From DATBLE01 sp046734335 (GTDB lineage Bacteria > Actinomycetota > Thermoleophilia > Gaiellales > Gaiellaceae), in assembly GCA_046734335.1 (NCBI GenBank), contig JBKPRA010000049.1, positions 39,374-103,373 on the forward strand: a stretch of 64,000 bases of DNA, written 5' to 3'. The position numbers and the translations under genes are program-made. Each line of letters begins with the position of its first letter. Position 1 is the first letter of the stretch. Below, piece after piece: positions 8,274 through 16,838 of the stretch. The notes under the pieces are model-generated. The model saw only the letters and a list, made by a program, of their open reading frames with translations. It ran no database searches and was not told the origin of the DNA.

Positions 8274-9645
8274 GGGCCAGCGGGTGGATCGAAGCGGGCG
8301 GCTCGACGCCGAAGTGTGCGAGGACGGTCGGCATCACGCCGGTGATGCCGGCCGGCACCGCGTCGAGCCCGACGACGAGCATCGGCACCTCGGAGTCGCC
8401 GGCAAGCAGGGAGCCGTGGCTGCCGCCGCCGACGTGGCTGTTGCCACCGAGGTCGACGAACTCGTAGCCGGCGGCAGCCGACACGAGAACGTCGCCCGCA
8501 TTCGGGTTCCGAAGCGCCGCCCACGCCCGGGCGAGGCCGTCGGGTTGGTCGAGTAGCGTCGGGTCGCCGTCCAGCTTCCAGCCGTCCTCTGTGCCGCGAA
8601 AGCGAAGCTCTTCGCCGTCGCGCCTGGCCACGGCCCAGCCGTCCTCGAGGAACAGCGCGACGTCCACCGCGGGCCGGCCGTCGAGCCGCGCGGCGAGCGC
8701 GCGGACTGGCTCGGCGCAGAGCGGCAGCCGGTAGACCTGGCCGCAGCGGTTGGAGGCGCAGACCGCGACGTCGGGACGCTCGAGGCCGCTTCTCCGGAAC
8801 AGCTGAAGGTCGGTAAAGGCGTCCTCGAGGCGGGCCGCATGCTCGACCTTCGTCTGGCCGTGGTCGGAGCAGAGCACGACCGTGTAGCGCTCCAGGAACG
8901 CATCGGGCCCGCCGGCCACCTCCATCAAGGAGGCGATCGCCTGGTCGGCGGCGGCGAGCTTGCCGGCTGCGCCTTCAGGCCCGAGCGCGTGCGAGGCATA
9001 GTCATAGTCCGAGAGGTAGAAGACGAAGAAGTCGAAGCCGTCCCGGGCGACCAGCCAGCGGCCGACCGCGGCCGCGTACTCGTCGACGCTCCCCGCCGCG
9101 CGTCGCCGCACGGCCAGCGGAGCGCCGGTCACGTCCGACTCGAACAGGTTGAAGAAGAAGAAGCGGCGCGGCCCGCGGACGGTGCGACTGACGCCGGGCA
9201 GCGTGGCGCGATGCTCGGTCCGCCCCCGGTAGCAGGTGAAGTTGACCGCGGCGGTGACGAGACCCGCGTCGTCGAGTGCCTCGAAGACCGTCGTCGCCTC
9301 GCCGGAGAGATGGCGCGCGCTCAGGTCGAAGATCGTGTCGACGAGGGAGCGGCGGGTTCCGGCGGCGACGATCGCACCGAGCGACGAGCCATACTCCACC
9401 ATGCGGCCCTCGTCGCGATCGAACCAGACGAGATGCGGGACGTGGTGGACATCGGGATGCGCACCCGTCGCGATCGACGAGACGCAGACGGGCGTGAGGG
9501 AGGGAAAGGTGGAGGTCGCCCGCGCGTAGCGTCCGTTCGCCGCGAGGAAGGCGAGGGCCGGTGTCTCGCCCGTCTCGACCGCGCGCTCGAACACCGACGG
9601 CGTGAGACCGTCGACGACGACCAGCACGAGGCCCTTCGCGTGCAC
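8263..9645 (-). CDS. Alkaline phosphatase superfamily protein (nucleotide pyrophosphatase/phosphodiesterase-like)
   Basis: A 460-aa protein of the type I phosphodiesterase/nucleotide pyrophosphatase fold. It opens with LVLVVVDGLTPSVFE (metal Asp) and then TSTFPSLTPVCVSSIATG, where the Thr/Ser before FPS is the usual nucleophile region. Further motifs are HVPHLVWFD, FYLSDYDYASHALGP and VVLCSDHGQT (metal-binding Asp/His), with GGGSHGSLLAGD near the C-terminus. There is no signal peptide, so it is probably cytoplasmic. The substrate is not evident. GTG at 9645 gives the conserved start; it lies 1 bp after the stop of the upstream membrane gene. Confidence 0.8.
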   Translation of the reverse strand: MHAKGLVLVVVDGLTPSVFERAVETGETPALAFLAANGRYARATSTFPSLTPVCVSSIATGAHPDVHHVPHLVWFDRDEGRMVEYGSSLGAIVAAGTRRSLVDTIFDLSARHLSGEATTVFEALDDAGLVTAAVNFTCYRGRTEHRATLPGVSRTVRGPRRFFFFNLFESDVTGAPLAVRRRAAGSVDEYAAAVGRWLVARDGFDFFVFYLSDYDYASHALGPEGAAGKLAAADQAIASLMEVAGGPDAFLERYTVVLCSDHGQTKVEHAARLEDAFTDLQLFRRSGLERPDVAVCASNRCGQVYRLPLCAEPVRALAARLDGRPAVDVALFLEDGWAVARRDGEELRFRGTEDGWKLDGDPTLLDQPDGLARAWAALRNPNAGDVLVSAAAGYEFVDLGGNSHVGGGSHGSLLAGDSEVPMLVVGLDAVPAGITGVMPTVLAHFGVEPPASIHPLARAV

Positions 9646-9646
9646 G

Positions 9647-10072
9647 TCAGTCCTTCGCGAGGATGCGCAGCCCGGCGTACCGGCCGCTCCCACGGCGGCT
9701 CGCCCGGACGGCCAGCAGCGGGACCAGTGTCGCCTCGACGTATCCGAGCGCCGGGACGAACGCGAGGGCGGCGAGACCCAGCCCGCCGACGACGACGAGC
9801 ACGGCCAGCCCGAGCCGCGTCCCACCGCTACGGAGCGCGCCGGCGACGACCAGCACGGAAGCCACCGCGCCGAGCAGCCCGCCGATCGCGCCGGCGGCGA
9901 CCTCGGCCCAGTCTCCGACCAGCAGCCCGATGCCGACTCCGGCAGCAACCGCCAGCAGTGCCGCAAGCCCGACCGTCACACCCAGCCGGCCCTGGGGAAC
10001 GAGCGCTCCGATCGCGACACCGGCGGCCGCGCCGAGCCCGGCTGCGACGCCGATCCAGTACCACGAGCCCAT
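9647..10072 (-). CDS. Small polytopic membrane protein of unknown function
   Basis: A 141-aa, Gly/Ala/Val-rich protein with four or five hydrophobic segments and a short basic tail (RASRRGSGRYAGLRI). I do not recognise a family. Composition resembles DUF456-like small membrane proteins, which have glycine-zipper helices, but this is only a resemblance. It is the first gene of the run leading into the phosphodiesterase, pcm and gtrA, and follows the E2 gene end by 13 bp on the same strand, so it may also belong to the dehydrogenase transcript. Confidence 0.6.
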   Translation of the reverse strand: MGSWYWIGVAAGLGAAAGVAIGALVPQGRLGVTVGLAALLAVAAGVGIGLLVGDWAEVAAGAIGGLLGAVASVLVVAGALRSGGTRLGLAVLVVVGGLGLAALAFVPALGYVEATLVPLLAVRASRRGSGRYAGLRILAKD

Positions 10073-10085
10073 GTCCCTGTCCAGT

Positions 10086-11174
10086 CTAGGCGGCGGGCTG
10101 TTCGAGCCGTGCGATCACGGCCAGCCCGAATTCCGCGGCGCGAGCGCCGTCGACGACACGATGGTCGAAGGTGACCGCGATCGTGCCCGTCCTGCGGACG
10201 ACGAGCTCGCCGTCGCGGACGACGGGGCGCGGGGCGATCCGGCCGATGCCGAGAATCGCCACCTCCGGATGGTTGACGATCGGCGTGTGGAAGAGGCCGG
10301 CGAGCTTGCCCGCGCTCGTCACCGTGAAGGTCGAGCCGCGCAGCTCCTCCGGTTGGAGCTTCCCCTCCCGCGCCGCAGCGGCGAGGCGGTCCAGATCGGC
10401 GGCGAGCTCCTCGACGGTGCGCGACTCGCAGCCGCGGACGACAGGGACGACCAGCCCCTGGTCGGTCTGGACGGCGACGCCGAGGTCGTACCGCTCGAGA
10501 TAGACGATCTCGTCCCTCTCGAGCCGGGCGTTCAGCTCCGGATACTCCTGGAGCGAGAGCGCGCAGGCCCTCAGCACCGTCGGCAGCAGGAGCTTCAGGT
10601 CGACCGCCTCGAAGTCGCACTCCTCGACCCACGTCACAGGCGGGACCTCGCGGTGGGCGAGCGCCATGTGCTCGGCGATCAGGCGGCGGACGCCGCGGAG
10701 CGGCTCGCGGCGCTCATCGCCTGCACCCGCAGCCGAACGAACGTCTTGCTCCGTGATTCGGCCATCCGCGCCGCTACCAACAACCGTCTCGATATCCACC
10801 CCGAGCTCGCGTGCAATCCTGCGAACGAGCGGAGTCGCCTGCGATTTCGCAGCCGGTGCGCCGGCCTGTGCGGCGCGCGGGCTCGCAACGGCTTCTTCCC
10901 GGACGAAGTCACGCGCTGCAGGCGCGGCTTCGTCCGGCGCGTCACCGATGACGACCAGCACCGTTCCCACCGGCACCACCTGCCCTTCCTCGACGAGGAT
11001 GCGCGCAACTTTCCCGGCCGCCGGCGAGGGGATCTCGACCGTCGTCTTGTCGGTCTGGATCTCGACCAGTGGGTCGTCCTCGGCGACCTCCTGTCCCTCG
11101 GCGACGAGCCAGCGGGCCACCTCGCCCTCGGTCAGGCCCTCACCGAGGTCCGGCAGTTTGAACTCGTACGCCAC
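10086..11174 (-). CDS. 2-oxoacid dehydrogenase E2 (dihydrolipoyl acyltransferase)
   Basis: A 362-aa E2 subunit that moves the acyl group from E1 to CoA. Domains in order: one lipoyl domain (residues 1-78, lipoyl Lys in IQTDKTTVEIPSP), an Ala/Pro linker, a peripheral-subunit-binding domain (TPLVRRIARELGVDIETV ... GRITEQDV, about 115-150) and the catalytic domain ending with TFDHRVVDGARAAEF, which contains the active-site His and Asp. It lies 3 bp after the E1beta gene. With the E1 sequence type, the complex could be pyruvate or branched-chain 2-oxoacid dehydrogenase. No E3 gene is in the window. Confidence 0.92.
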   Translation of the reverse strand: MAYEFKLPDLGEGLTEGEVARWLVAEGQEVAEDDPLVEIQTDKTTVEIPSPAAGKVARILVEEGQVVPVGTVLVVIGDAPDEAAPAARDFVREEAVASPRAAQAGAPAAKSQATPLVRRIARELGVDIETVVGSGADGRITEQDVRSAAGAGDERREPLRGVRRLIAEHMALAHREVPPVTWVEECDFEAVDLKLLLPTVLRACALSLQEYPELNARLERDEIVYLERYDLGVAVQTDQGLVVPVVRGCESRTVEELAADLDRLAAAAREGKLQPEELRGSTFTVTSAGKLAGLFHTPIVNHPEVAILGIGRIAPRPVVRDGELVVRRTGTIAVTFDHRVVDGARAAEFGLAVIARLEQPAA

Positions 11175-11177
11175 GGC

Positions 11178-12149
11178 CTAGAACTCGTCCAGGAGGCGCC
11201 GGCCGGCGGCGGCGACGCGCTCGACCGACGGCATGTAGGCGTCCTCGATCTGCCAGTACGGATAGGGCACGTCGAAGCCGGTCACACGGAGGACCGGCCC
11301 GCGCAGGTCGAGGATCGCCTTCTCGGCGATCACGGCCGCCAGCTCGGCGCCGAAGCCGGCCACCCGAGGCGCCTCCTGCACGATCACGACGCGACCGGTC
11401 TTCGCCACCGAGGCCAGCAGCGTCTCCTCGTCGAGCGGCTTCAGCGAGCGCACGTCCAGCACCTCGACCGCCGCTCCGAGCGCGTCCGCGGCCGACTCGG
11501 CGACGGGGACCATGGCCCCGTACGCCACGATCGTCAGATCCGTGCCTTCGCGGGCCACGCGCATCGTGCCCAGCGGGACGACATGCTCGCCGTCCGGCAC
11601 CTCGCCGCGCGCGGTGCGGTAGACGAGCTTGGGCTCGAGCACGACCACGGGATCCGGGTCGCGGATCGCCGCGGCGAGCAACCCCTTCGCGTCGGCCGGC
11701 GTCGAGGGAATCGCCACCTTCACACCGGGCGTGTGGACGTAGTAGGTCTCTGGCGAGTCGTCGTGCAGCTCGGGCGCGCGAACGCCGCCGCCGTACGGCA
11801 TCCGTAGGGTGATCGGGAACTCCATCGACCCGCGCGTGCGCCAGCGGTAGCGGCCGACGTGGTTGATCAGCTGGTCGAGGCAGGGATATGAGAAGGCGTC
11901 GTACTGCATCTCGCAGACGGGCCGCCACCCCGCCATGCACAACCCGACCGCCGTGCCCAGGATGCCCGCTTCCGCGAGCGGCGTGTCGATGCAGCGGTCG
12001 GGGCCGAACCGGTCGCGCAGCCCGGCGGTGGCGCGGAAGACACCGCCTGCCCGGCCGACGTCCTCGCCCATCACCAGCACCGAGTCGTCCCGCGCCAGCT
12101 CGGTGTGCAGGCAGTCGTTCACCGCCTCGACGAGGGTGAGCTCAGCCAA
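11178..12149 (-). CDS. 2-oxoacid dehydrogenase E1 beta subunit
   Basis: A 323-aa transketolase-like beta subunit. Characteristic stretches include LVMGEDVGRAGGVFRAT, DTPLAEAGILGTAVG, MQYDAFSYPCLDQLINHVG, and the C-terminal regulatory domain with VEVLDVRSLKPLDEETL and VTGFDVPYPYWQIE. The TTG at 12149 gives the family N-terminus (AELTLVEAVNDCLHTEL); in-frame sequence further upstream is only the shadow of the E1alpha gene. Its start lies 8 bp inside the E1alpha gene, which implies coupled translation and equal dosage of the two subunits. Confidence 0.92.
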   Translation of the reverse strand: MAELTLVEAVNDCLHTELARDDSVLVMGEDVGRAGGVFRATAGLRDRFGPDRCIDTPLAEAGILGTAVGLCMAGWRPVCEMQYDAFSYPCLDQLINHVGRYRWRTRGSMEFPITLRMPYGGGVRAPELHDDSPETYYVHTPGVKVAIPSTPADAKGLLAAAIRDPDPVVVLEPKLVYRTARGEVPDGEHVVPLGTMRVAREGTDLTIVAYGAMVPVAESAADALGAAVEVLDVRSLKPLDEETLLASVAKTGRVVIVQEAPRVAGFGAELAAVIAEKAILDLRGPVLRVTGFDVPYPYWQIEDAYMPSVERVAAAGRRLLDEF

Positions 12150-13188
12150 GCCATCCCTCCCGCAGCGTCGGCGGCGGGTCCGCGTAGGCGTACGCGAAGA
12201 CGAGCTCCGGATCGGCCGGCGGCTCGGCCTCTGCCGCGGCGATTCCCTCGCGCATCGCCTCGAGCGCCTCCGCCTTGACCCGCTCGACCGTTTCGTCGTC
12301 GAGCACGCCGAGCCGCCGAAGGTAGCCCTCGAAGCGGCCGACGCACTCCCGCTCCTTCTCCTCCTCCACTCGCTCGGAGTCGATGTAGGGGCTCGGGTCG
12401 TCCGCAGTCGCGTGCGGCGCCATCCGGTAGGTGACGGCCTCGATGAAGGTCGGTCCGTCGCCGGCCCGCGCCCGCGCGACCGCATCGCGCGCCGCCTCGT
12501 AGACCGCGAGCACGTCGCCTCCGTCGACCCGCACGCCCGGCATGCCGTATCCGATCGCCTTGTCGGCGAGGGTCGCCGCCGCGGTCTGGGCCGACAGGGG
12601 CGTCGAGATCGCCCACTGGTTGTTGTTGCAGAGGAGAACCAGCGGCGCGCGCACCACACCGGCGAAATTGGCGCCCTCGTGGAACGCCCCCTCCGAGGTC
12701 GCGCCGTCGCCGAAGAACGTGAGCGCCACCGCACGCTCGCCACGGAGCTTCTTCCCCCACGCCAGCCCGGCCGCATGCGGCACCTGGGTCGCGATCGGCA
12801 CGCAGATCGAGGCGACGTTGTAGTCGAGCGGGTTCCACCAGCCTGCGGGGTGTCCGCGCCACCAGGAGAGCACGACGGAGGGGGGCATCCCTCGGAGCAG
12901 ACCGATCGCCGACTCACGGTAGGCCGGGAAGATCCAGTCCTCACGCTCCAGCGCGTATGTGGCGCCGACCTGCATCGCCTCGTGGCCCCAGAAGATCGCA
13001 TACGTGCCGACGCGGCCCTGGCGCTGGTAGACGACCGAGCGCTCGTCGTAGGTGCGCAGGAGGACGAGCTGCCGGTAGAGCTCGAGAAAGTCGCTTTCGT
13101 CGAGGCCCTCGACCTCACCGTCGGGCACGCTGGCGCCGTCGCCGATCACGCGGCGCAGCCCTCGCCCGGCGGGGACGACCTCGGTCAC
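12142..13188 (-). CDS. 2-oxoacid dehydrogenase E1 alpha subunit (PdhA/BkdA-like)
   Basis: A 348-aa thiamine-diphosphate-binding alpha subunit that decarboxylates the 2-oxoacid. The ThDP motif runs from GDGATSEG (residues 160-167) to NNNQWAIS (188-195). GHEAMQVG (68-75) and APHATADDPSPYID are also typical of the alpha2beta2 type. The sequence style (GMPGVRVDGGDVLAVYEA) is shared by Gram-positive pyruvate and branched-chain dehydrogenases, so I leave the substrate open. It is the first gene of the E1alpha-E1beta-E2 operon and follows the diacylglycerol-kinase-like gene by 14 bp. Confidence 0.92.
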   Translation of the reverse strand: MTEVVPAGRGLRRVIGDGASVPDGEVEGLDESDFLELYRQLVLLRTYDERSVVYQRQGRVGTYAIFWGHEAMQVGATYALEREDWIFPAYRESAIGLLRGMPPSVVLSWWRGHPAGWWNPLDYNVASICVPIATQVPHAAGLAWGKKLRGERAVALTFFGDGATSEGAFHEGANFAGVVRAPLVLLCNNNQWAISTPLSAQTAAATLADKAIGYGMPGVRVDGGDVLAVYEAARDAVARARAGDGPTFIEAVTYRMAPHATADDPSPYIDSERVEEEKERECVGRFEGYLRRLGVLDDETVERVKAEALEAMREGIAAAEAEPPADPELVFAYAYADPPPTLREGWLG

Positions 13189-13202
13189 GGCGGCGATGGT
13201 AG

Positions 13203-14051
13203 CTAGCCCGCGGCCACCAGCACCGAGACGGCGTCGCGCTCCGCCTCGAAGACGGCCTCGGTGACGTCGCCGAGGTCCTCGCCGTCGGCCTGGAGCGGCA
13301 GCGGCTCGTCGCAGCGGACGCGAATCACGTCGGCGTCGTGTGCCGACAGGACGTCCGGCAGCCCCGCGAGCCCACGGCCGGCTATCACCCGCACGGCAAG
13401 GCGCAGCGAGCTCGCCCCTCCCAGGCGCTCGGGCGCGACCACGTCGAGCCCCAGCTCGAAACGCGCCTCGGGCGAGAACCGGAACGCGCGCGGGCCTGCA
13501 TAGGTGAACACCGCGTCGTTCGAGACGAACAGCAGCCCGGCCCGGCCCAGCCCTTCGATCTCGAGGCGCGGCTCGTACCCGCGGAACAACCGGCGCGCGA
13601 TCACACGCGCGTACGCAAGATCGCCGCGCCGACGCCCGTCCTCGAGCCGCTTCCTCGTCTCCAGCTCGCGGACGGTTTCCGAGTCGACGCCGATTCCCGC
13701 CCCGAAGGAAAACCGCCTGCCGTTGACGCGGCCGGTCGAGATCCGCCGCTCACGCACGGCCTCCGCCGGGTCGTTCGGGATGCTCAGCGCGCGCGCGAGC
13801 ACGTTCGTGTGGCCGCCGGCAACGACCCCGAGCGGCTTGCCGGGCGGCAGGCCGTTCAGGACCTCGTTGACCAGCCCGTCGCCGCCGTAGGCGAACACGG
13901 CGTCGCCGGTCGCCCCGGCGGCCAGCTCGGTCGCGTGGCCCCTGCGCTCGGTGAGCAGGGTCTCGACCACGTCCAGGCGCTGCTCGAGGTCGCGCACGCG
14001 CTCCTCCGTGACGCGGGTGGCGAAGGGGTTGACGATGAGCGTGACGCCCAC
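13203..14051 (-). CDS. Diacylglycerol kinase-like lipid kinase (YegS/DagK family)
   Basis: A 282-aa lipid kinase of the DAGK catalytic fold. The nucleotide-binding motif is AYGGDGLVNEVLNGLPPG (about residues 53-70), followed by VVAGGHTNVLARAL, where GG(T/H)(A/T)N is the usual family signature, here with His. A second conserved patch is FSFGAGIGVDSE. Such enzymes phosphorylate diacylglycerol or related lipids at the inner face of the membrane. The length is typical. It is upstream of the E1alpha gene on the same strand. Confidence 0.85.
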   Translation of the reverse strand: MGVTLIVNPFATRVTEERVRDLEQRLDVVETLLTERRGHATELAAGATGDAVFAYGGDGLVNEVLNGLPPGKPLGVVAGGHTNVLARALSIPNDPAEAVRERRISTGRVNGRRFSFGAGIGVDSETVRELETRKRLEDGRRRGDLAYARVIARRLFRGYEPRLEIEGLGRAGLLFVSNDAVFTYAGPRAFRFSPEARFELGLDVVAPERLGGASSLRLAVRVIAGRGLAGLPDVLSAHDADVIRVRCDEPLPLQADGEDLGDVTEAVFEAERDAVSVLVAAG

Positions 14052-14069
14052 GCCGCGAGGTTTACACGG

Positions 14070-14498
14070 TCAGGCCGGGCGGACCGTGATCGCGACGTTC
14101 GTCCGGTCCTCGTCGCACTCCTTGAGTGCGACCTGGCCGGTGGTGCCGTGGCCGGAGAAGTTGACCTCGGCGTCGTCCTTTTCCTTCTCCTTGTCCGTCA
14201 CCGAGTAGCCACCCTTCCCGTCGAGCGCGCTCTTGTACTCGTCGTATGCCTCGTCGAGGTCGCCGTCGTGGTAGCCCGACACCTTGGTCGTCGGCCCGTC
14301 CTTCTCCTGACTCGTGTAGGTGACCCCGCTCGGCGTCGGGAACTGGGCCGCGAGCTGCGGCGCCGCGGTCATCGCAGCGGGGGTCTCGCCGCAGTCCGCC
14401 GCCTCCTTGTCCTTGTCCGAGTCACCGCCGCCGCACCCGGCGACGGCAAACGCTGTGGCCGCGACGACGAGCATCACTGGAAGTGAGCGCCTGCGCAC
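14070..14498 (-). CDS. Putative secreted lipoprotein, unknown function
   Basis: A 142-aa protein with a lipoprotein signal peptide: LPVMLVVAATAFAVAGCGGG places the lipobox Cys near residue 22. The mature part is acidic and Lys/Asp-rich (DSDKDKEAADCGE) with YHDGDLDEAYDEYKSAL and a C-terminal beta-rich region ending TNVAITVRP. No family is recognised. The GTG at 14498 precedes the basic n-region of the signal peptide. It lies 11 bp after the membrane-anchored protein gene at 14510. Confidence 0.7.
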   Translation of the reverse strand: MRRRSLPVMLVVAATAFAVAGCGGGDSDKDKEAADCGETPAAMTAAPQLAAQFPTPSGVTYTSQEKDGPTTKVSGYHDGDLDEAYDEYKSALDGKGGYSVTDKEKEKDDAEVNFSGHGTTGQVALKECDEDRTNVAITVRPA

Positions 14499-14509
14499 GG
14501 AGCGGAACC

Positions 14510-15610
14510 CTACAAGTGCGCCCAGAGAATTGCGCCCCCGGCCAGGGCGGCGGCTCCGAGCACGGCTGCCAGGACGATCGTCAGGGTGTCGCCGCCGCCC
14601 GGGGATCGGCCGGAGGCGTCGGCAACCGGCGAGCGCTCGACCGTCCGGTAGACGTACGAAGCCGTGCTCGGCCCGGACGGATCCGGCGAGTCGAGGTAGT
14701 GGTGGTACTGCCACGCGAGGGCGACGCTGCCGAGCACCCGCTGTAGCCCCGCCAGCGACGGCACTGGATCGCTCGCGCCGGGAAGGATCTCGAGCGGCCC
14801 GAGCGGCTCGACGCGAAGGTCGAGGGCCGGCAACGCCCTGCCGGGAACGGTGAGCGTCCGCTCGTTCGGGTGGCCGGCGCCGAGCACGACCGACACGGTG
14901 ACCGGGGCGCGGCCCGGGACTGCAATCGTGCCGCGCACGTGCAGCGGCGCCGCGACCGCGATGACCCCCTGCCCCGTGGCGCGGCCGGGCAGCGCGAGCT
15001 GCGACGCCACCACCGTCGTCGTGCCTTCACGGCGAAGCCGGCCGAGGAACGCCGTGACTGCGGCGGGGGCGACCGAACCGGTCGTGACCGTGAAGCGTCC
15101 GCGCGCGACGTTCCGTAGCCGGACCACGATCGCTCCGGCGCGACGCTCGACCGAGACCCGCAGCGGCAGGGCGGCGGCGGCGTTCGGAGCAAGCGTGGCT
15201 GTCGCCGCCAGGACGCGGCGACCGGATGCGAACCCCTGCCACACGATCCCCAGATCGCGCAGGCCGGGCTCTGCCTGCGAGCCCGGGGCTGCGACCACCC
15301 TCGTCGCCGGCGCAGGGACGAGAAAGGTGAAGTCGCCCGGCTGCGAGATCGTCAGCCGCTGGGTGACGACGACGCCGACGGGAGCGCCCGACCGGTCGAT
15401 CCCCACGGCGATCCGCTCCACGTTCCCGAGCCGCCCCGAAAAGCGGGTCTCGCCCGCCGGGCCGCCTGCGACCCGCTTGCCGACGAGCGGAGGCGGCTTC
15501 GACGTCCGCGCCGTCGGCGACAGAAGCGTGATCGTGTCGGCGACCGCAGCTGCCGGAAACAGCAGCAGACCGCCGGCGACGAGCACGACCAGGCCCGGCC
15601 GCGGCGGCAT
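14510..15610 (-). CDS. Secreted, C-terminally membrane-anchored protein of unknown function
   Basis: A 366-aa protein with a cleavable signal (LVVLVAGGLLLFPAAAVA), a beta-rich extracytoplasmic body and a C-terminal TM helix (TIVLAAVLGAAALAGGAILWAHL), i.e. type I topology. The body is rich in Val, Ala, Thr and Arg and has GRLGNVERIAVGIDRSGAPVG near the N-terminus. No catalytic motif is visible. It directly abuts the branched-chain amino acid binding-protein gene (stop 15611), so it is probably cotranscribed with that importer; whether it has a role in uptake is unknown. Confidence 0.7.
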   Translation of the reverse strand: MPPRPGLVVLVAGGLLLFPAAAVADTITLLSPTARTSKPPPLVGKRVAGGPAGETRFSGRLGNVERIAVGIDRSGAPVGVVVTQRLTISQPGDFTFLVPAPATRVVAAPGSQAEPGLRDLGIVWQGFASGRRVLAATATLAPNAAAALPLRVSVERRAGAIVVRLRNVARGRFTVTTGSVAPAAVTAFLGRLRREGTTTVVASQLALPGRATGQGVIAVAAPLHVRGTIAVPGRAPVTVSVVLGAGHPNERTLTVPGRALPALDLRVEPLGPLEILPGASDPVPSLAGLQRVLGSVALAWQYHHYLDSPDPSGPSTASYVYRTVERSPVADASGRSPGGGDTLTIVLAAVLGAAALAGGAILWAHL

Positions 15611-16828
15611 CTAGCGCTCCTGCGGAATCACCGGCAGCGTGGCCGAGAGGGCGTCGTCCTTGACCGGCGCATGCGTCATTCCTCGGAAGCGGGCGAAGTA
15701 GACGTCGTCGTCGACCACGCCCTCGTGGTTGATGCGGTTGAAGCCGCGCGAGTCGCCGTTGGCTCCCTCGATCGAGACCTCGTTCAGGGCCGCCAGCACC
15801 TTCGCGGGATCGGTCGACTTCGTCGCTTGGATCGCCGCGATCAGCAGGTGCGTGAAGTCGTACGGATACATCGCGTAGTCGGGCGGCTGCACCACCGGCC
15901 GCCCGGCGGCGCTGCGCACGCCCACCTGCTGAGGCCCGAACCGCGCCTCGTACGCGGACTGGAAGGCCACGAACGGCGCCGGCCCCTCCTCCGCCGTCAT
16001 GCGGCCCGACGCGAAGACGAGCCCGTCGAGCCAGTCCGGATGGCCGGCCAGCTCCTGGCGGAGCAGCGGGTCCTCGGCGGACGGCGGCGCGTACACCGGC
16101 ACGTTCCACCCGGAGCTGCGCGCCGCGATCACCGCCTCGGCGATCGCCGACGGCTGGCCCCAGACGAGCAGCGCAGTCGCGCCCGAGCGGCGAGCCTGCA
16201 GGATCTGCGGAGCCAGGTCGGTCGCGGTCGACGGCACCGCGATCCGCGCCGCGACCGAGTCTCGGTTCTGGGAGAACGCGTGGTCGAGCGCGGCCAGCCC
16301 TTCGCGACCGTAACCGGTGTCGTCGGTGAGGAACGCGACCTTCAGCTTCTTCGGGATCAGGTACTCGGCGAAGCGGAATGCGATCCCGTGGTCGGTCGGC
16401 GCGATCCGGAAGACGTTGGGCCGCTTCGCCGGGTCGACCAGGCCGGTGCCGCCGTCGAAGACGACGGCGATCGGAATGTGCGCACGGTCGGCGAGCTTCC
16501 AGGCGGCGTCGATGCCGGTCCCGTCGCTGACGATTGCAGCCGCGTGCCGGGCGACCGCGCGCCGGACGTCGGCGACCGCCCGGCTCGCCGAGTGCGCGTT
16601 GTCGTAGCGGACGACTCGTATCCGGTAGTCGTCGCGGCCGGTCGAGAGCAGCGCGTTGGCCGACGCGAGCCGGACACCGTTCTCGATCGTCGTCCCGAGG
16701 TAGGAGTCCCGGCTGAAGGGCGCGTCGACGGCGATCATCAGCTCCCGCGGCTGCGACGACTGTTTCGAGCCTCCGCAACCGGCGAGGAGCACCACCAGTG
16801 CCGCGCAGGCGACCGCCGCTTTCAGCAC
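15611..16828 (-). CDS. Branched-chain amino acid type ABC transporter substrate-binding lipoprotein
   Basis: A 405-aa periplasmic-binding-fold lipoprotein (LivJ/K-like, Peripla_BP_6). The signal ends at LAGC (Cys near 18). The mature domain starts with RELMIAVDAPFSRDSYLG, then GVRLASANALL, then VRRAVARHAAAIVSDGTG. VFRIAPTDHGIAFRFAEYL and VAFLTDDTGYGREGLAAL are typical Leu/Ile/Val binding-protein stretches. It is the third gene of the importer operon after the LivH-like permease and the LivM-LivG fusion. The ligand could be an amino acid, amide or aromatic compound. Confidence 0.88.
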   Translation of the reverse strand: MLKAAVACAALVVLLAGCGGSKQSSQPRELMIAVDAPFSRDSYLGTTIENGVRLASANALLSTGRDDYRIRVVRYDNAHSASRAVADVRRAVARHAAAIVSDGTGIDAAWKLADRAHIPIAVVFDGGTGLVDPAKRPNVFRIAPTDHGIAFRFAEYLIPKKLKVAFLTDDTGYGREGLAALDHAFSQNRDSVAARIAVPSTATDLAPQILQARRSGATALLVWGQPSAIAEAVIAARSSGWNVPVYAPPSAEDPLLRQELAGHPDWLDGLVFASGRMTAEEGPAPFVAFQSAYEARFGPQQVGVRSAAGRPVVQPPDYAMYPYDFTHLLIAAIQATKSTDPAKVLAALNEVSIEGANGDSRGFNRINHEGVVDDDVYFARFRGMTHAPVKDDALSATLPVIPQER

Positions 16829-16838
16829 AGCGGCCAGC

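Noticed and set aside
9663..11807. Long plus-strand open frame (714 codons) opposite E2 and E1beta
   Set aside because: Antisense shadow; the minus strand encodes catalytic motifs of the dehydrogenase complex.
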